Source: Kaistella solincola (GTDB lineage Bacteria; Bacteroidota; Bacteroidia; Flavobacteriales; Weeksellaceae). From it: a stretch of DNA of 64,000 nucleotides. The stretch spans positions 248,001 to 312,000 of the forward strand of contig NZ_JSYK01000002.1 in the NCBI RefSeq assembly GCF_000812875.1, written 5' to 3'. The translations under genes and the position numbers were made by a program. Below the pieces are notes generated by a model, which ran no database searches, was not told the DNA's origin, and saw only the letters and a program-made list of their open reading frames with translations. Shown here in pieces: positions 61,685 to 64,000 of this stretch. Within the stretch, counting starts at the first letter, position 1, and each line of letters opens with the position of its first letter.

Positions 61685-62719
61685 ATGAAAATAATAGTTC
61701 CAATGGCTGGGCGAGGTTCCAGATTACGCCCACATACACTTACTGTTCCGAAACCTTTAATCCCGATTGCAGGAAAACCAATTGTGCAAAGATTGGTAGA
61801 AGATATCGCTAAAGTTGCCGGTGAAGAAATCGATGAAATTGCTTTTATTATCGGAGATTTCGGTGATGATGTTAAGGAATCACTGATTAAAATTGCTGAG
61901 AATTTAGGCGCAAAAGGAAGCGTTTACACACAAGACGAACCGCTTGGAACCGCGCACGCGATTAAATGCGCTGAAAACTCCATGCAGGGCGATGTTGTTG
62001 TGGCTTTTGCGGATACTTTATTTAAAGCAGATTTCAAGCTCGATAAAAATTCCGATGGTGTTATCTGGGTAAAAAAAGTAGAAGATCCTTCGGCTTTTGG
62101 TGTGGTAAAACTGGACGATTACGGTTTCATTACCGACTTTGTTGAAAAACCTCAAACTTTCGTCTCAGATTTAGCGATTATTGGAATTTATTATTTCAGT
62201 TCTTCGGAAAAACTAATGAGCGAAATTAATTATATCATGGAAAATGATATTAAGCAAGGCGGTGAATATCAGCTGACAACAGCTCTGGAAAATTTGCGGC
62301 AAAAAGGGGCAAAATTTTCTTTAGGAAAAGTTGACGACTGGATGGATTGTGGAAATAAAAATGCTACGGTAGAAACCAACGGAAAAGTTTTAGGTTACGA
62401 GCGCGAAAATGTTGCGGATTATCCGGCTTCTTCCAGCATCGTGAACTGTTTGATTATTCCCCCGTGTTTTATTGGTGAAAACGTAAAAATCTCGAATTCT
62501 AAAATTGGCCCGCGTGTTTCCATCGGGAACAATACTGTTGTCATTAATTCCAATATCGACAATTCATTAATTCAGGAAAATACGGTGATTGACCACGGAA
62601 ATTTAAGCAATTCCATGATCGGAAATTCTGCACAATATTTTGGTGTCGCGCGTGAAATTTCCCTGGGTGATTATTCCGTTCTGGATTTTCTGTCAAAAGG
62701 TGACAAACATTTAATCTAA
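61685..62719 (+). CDS. Sugar-phosphate nucleotidyltransferase
   Basis: A 344-residue nucleotidyltransferase. The N-terminal Rossmann-like domain starts KIIVPMAGRGSRLRPHTLTVPKPLIPIAGKP (in parts) with the GxGSRLxPxT...PKPL signature, and VVAFADTLF gives the metal-binding Asp. Residues about 240-330 form a left-handed beta-helix of hexapeptide repeats (ISNSKIGPRVSIGNNTVV). Glucose-1-phosphate thymidylyl- or mannose-1-phosphate guanylyl-type activity is possible; the substrate cannot be told. It lies in an envelope gene cluster. Confidence 0.87.
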   Translation: MKIIVPMAGRGSRLRPHTLTVPKPLIPIAGKPIVQRLVEDIAKVAGEEIDEIAFIIGDFGDDVKESLIKIAENLGAKGSVYTQDEPLGTAHAIKCAENSMQGDVVVAFADTLFKADFKLDKNSDGVIWVKKVEDPSAFGVVKLDDYGFITDFVEKPQTFVSDLAIIGIYYFSSSEKLMSEINYIMENDIKQGGEYQLTTALENLRQKGAKFSLGKVDDWMDCGNKNATVETNGKVLGYERENVADYPASSSIVNCLIIPPCFIGENVKISNSKIGPRVSIGNNTVVINSNIDNSLIQENTVIDHGNLSNSMIGNSAQYFGVAREISLGDYSVLDFLSKGDKHLI

Positions 62720-62723
62720 AAGA

Positions 62724-62750
62724 ATTTTCCGCAAACGATTTGCGGAAAAT
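62724..62750. other. Perfect 12-bp hairpin without T-run
   Basis: ATTTTCCGCAAA/TTTGCGGAAAAT with loop CGA lies 5 bp after the nucleotidyltransferase stop. There is only a weak T-rich tail, so it is a poor terminator and may instead protect or regulate the mRNA. Confidence 0.55.
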
Positions 62751-62787
62751 TTACGTTCTTTAAGGAATGTTTTAAACCGAATTCTGT

Positions 62788-63582
62788 ATGAAAAAGTTTA
62801 TTTTCCCTCTTTTAATATTGCTTTTAGCAGTTTCCTGTAAAACCCGGAATGTTGCTGAAAAACCCATCAGCGCAACAACTCCGCTTGAATCGCCGGCTGT
62901 TTTTTTTAATAAAATTAAAGAAAAAACTGCCTTTGAGCAGCTAAAAATTAATTCAAAAATAACGGTAGAAACGGGTGCTTTTATTCCGCCTTTGGACGCT
63001 ACAATTTATATTGAAAAAGACCAGAAAGTCTGGATTAATATGATTGCGATTTTCCTGAATGTGGGACGCGGAATTGCAACGCCGGAAGGAATTAAAGGTT
63101 ATGAAAAATGGAACAAAACGTACATCGAATCTGATTTCACTTATCTGAACAATCTGTTGAATGTAAATTTCATCGATTATAACTCTTTTCAGGATTTGCT
63201 GTTGGGAAGAACTTTTATTCCGGTTAATTCCACTGATTTTCAGGTAACGAAAAATGCGCAGGGTTTTACCGTTAAAAGCATTAAAAACCTTCAGTTTAAA
63301 ACCGACGGAAAAGTTTCCGCGTATATGGCTACACTAGATTACAACGAAAATGCGGATTTAGCAAAAGTTGCTTTGCAAAAAGCAGACGCGCCGGATTATC
63401 TGGAAGTAAGCTATGGAAACTGGGAAAATTTCAACAATATAAGATTGCCAAAAAATGTTAAAATTGTAATAAAAGGAAGCAAAAACAGTCAAATTTTAAT
63501 AGAAAACACGAAATTCGACGATTCTAAAATGCAAACCCCTTATTCCGTACCGGAAAATTATACGAAAACTGAGATCAAATGA
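62788..63582 (+). CDS. DUF4292 lipoprotein
   Basis: A 264-residue lipoprotein of the DUF4292 family. The lipobox is LAVSC with Cys at about residue 17. The mature part begins KTRNVAEKP and holds the LolB/LolA-like beta-sheet pattern that the family is thought to have (ITVETGAFIPPLDATIYIEKDQKVWINM, in parts). A role in outer-membrane lipoprotein handling is inferred from that fold. Its stop overlaps the next ATG in an ATGA arrangement, so the two are co-translated. Confidence 0.87.
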   Translation: MKKFIFPLLILLLAVSCKTRNVAEKPISATTPLESPAVFFNKIKEKTAFEQLKINSKITVETGAFIPPLDATIYIEKDQKVWINMIAIFLNVGRGIATPEGIKGYEKWNKTYIESDFTYLNNLLNVNFIDYNSFQDLLLGRTFIPVNSTDFQVTKNAQGFTVKSIKNLQFKTDGKVSAYMATLDYNENADLAKVALQKADAPDYLEVSYGNWENFNNIRLPKNVKIVIKGSKNSQILIENTKFDDSKMQTPYSVPENYTKTEIK

Positions 63583-64000
63583 TTAAAAAAGTAAGCTTTT
63601 TTGTAGCAATTTTTCTGTTCAGTTTTTTTTCTGCCCAGAAAAAAGAACAACTTCAAAAGCAGAACGCCGACCTTAAAAAACAAATTGCGGCAATCAATTC
63701 GAACTTAGCAAAAACGCAGCAGCAATCGAAACTTTCCATTTCTTACTTAACGGAAGTGCAGAAGAAAATACAGCTCCGCGAAAAAGTATATACCAATACC
63801 CAGAAAGAAAAGCGCCTGATAGAGGATGAAATTTATCTTCGTCAACTCGAAATAAACCGTCAGAACCGCGAACTTGCTGTACTCCGTAAAAACTATGCGG
63901 AAGTATTGGTAAAAGCGTATAAAAATAAAGGTGTACAAAATAAAGTGACTTTTATTTTATCCTCGAAAAATCTTGGTGAAGCTTTGCGCCGGGTTCAGTA
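63579..64000 (+). CDS. Murein hydrolase activator EnvC-like, N-terminal part (runs off the right edge)
   Basis: The first 140 codons of an exported coiled-coil protein. A signal peptide (residues 1-20, cleavage after FSAQ) is followed by an uninterrupted Lys/Gln/Glu-rich coiled coil (about 22-110) and the EnvC-type segment YAEVLVKAYKNKGVQNKVTFILSSKNLGEALRR (in parts). The C-terminal LytM/M23 domain lies outside the window. It would activate amidases that split daughter cells. Start shares ATGA with the DUF4292 stop. Confidence 0.85.
   Translation, partial: MIKKVSFFVAIFLFSFFSAQKKEQLQKQNADLKKQIAAINSNLAKTQQQSKLSISYLTEVQKKIQLREKVYTNTQKEKRLIEDEIYLRQLEINRQNRELAVLRKNYAEVLVKAYKNKGVQNKVTFILSSKNLGEALRRVQ

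Overview
This window reads as a stretch of chromosome from a member of the Bacteroidota, most likely a Chryseobacterium- or Kaistella-like flavobacterium (Weeksellaceae). The reasons are a SusC/SusD outer-membrane pair, a class II HMG-CoA reductase (mevalonate pathway), families largely confined to this phylum (DUF6702, DUF4292, IPExxxVDY-type protein, HupE/UreJ with an M1 peptidase), AT-rich intergenic DNA, and the Bacteroidota -7 promoter box TAnnTTTG ahead of many genes. It is mainly housekeeping DNA. I see no prophage, transposase, CRISPR array, rRNA operon or restriction system.

Layout. 1-4640: minus-strand group valS - DUF4241 - PfkB sugar kinase, then a cut-off alpha/beta hydrolase. 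4764-7462: DUF1573 exported protein, PPK2 polyphosphate kinase, RNase P RNA (rnpB, minus) and an MscS channel. 7634-10138: sucC and a phosphatidylserine decarboxylase. 10150-13162: tight five-gene minus operon headed by HMG-CoA reductase, including a 56-aa two-helix membrane protein. 13293-18623: ABC-F ATPase, an 820-bp structured gap, clpB. 18965-22418: a phenylacetyl-CoA epoxidase remnant (paaE, small unknown, paaA, no paaBCD) and a HutG-like formimidoylglutamase. 22675-26842: acpP-fabF-rnc-IPExxxVDY-pyk. 27031-29012: groES-groEL. 29170-35448: M1 peptidase, HupE-like protein, DUF6702, AcpH, RadA, YceI. 36072-40316: pyrG, yidC, rnhB. 40452-44901: orphan SusC/SusD pair. 44983-50153: argS, menE, arfB, deoxyhypusine synthase-like protein, ATL protein. 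50249-53895: htpG, recA, tRNA-Gln. 54023-59603: 2,4-dienoyl-CoA reductase-like SDR, M16 peptidase, dihydroorotase. 59754-64000: flippase, dut, sugar nucleotidyltransferase, DUF4292 lipoprotein, start of an EnvC-like murein hydrolase activator.

How the genes work together. Fatty-acid synthesis and acyl-carrier turnover (acpP, fabF, acpH), phospholipid and isoprenoid synthesis (psd, HMGR), nucleotide supply (pyrG, dut, dihydroorotase), proteostasis (clpB, groESL, htpG) and recombination (recA, radA) are all represented. The 3' cluster is an envelope group (flippase, nucleotidyltransferase, lipoprotein, murein hydrolase activator).

The least explained content is non-coding. (1) Six intergenic elements of 80-120 bp (8913, 35921, 46769, 48612, 52219, 55062) share similar flanks but carry unrelated, individually self-complementary cores, which is what one expects of a mobile or RNA-structured repeat family. 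(2) A short palindromic motif of the type GCCGCTATTTCGGC-A-T-run occurs more than a dozen times, mostly between genes, but near-identical copies lie inside two unrelated reading frames (dihydroorotase and flippase). (3) A cluster of three perfect hairpins sits in the large gap upstream of the ABC-F gene. These and the stripped paa cluster are the best targets for follow-up.
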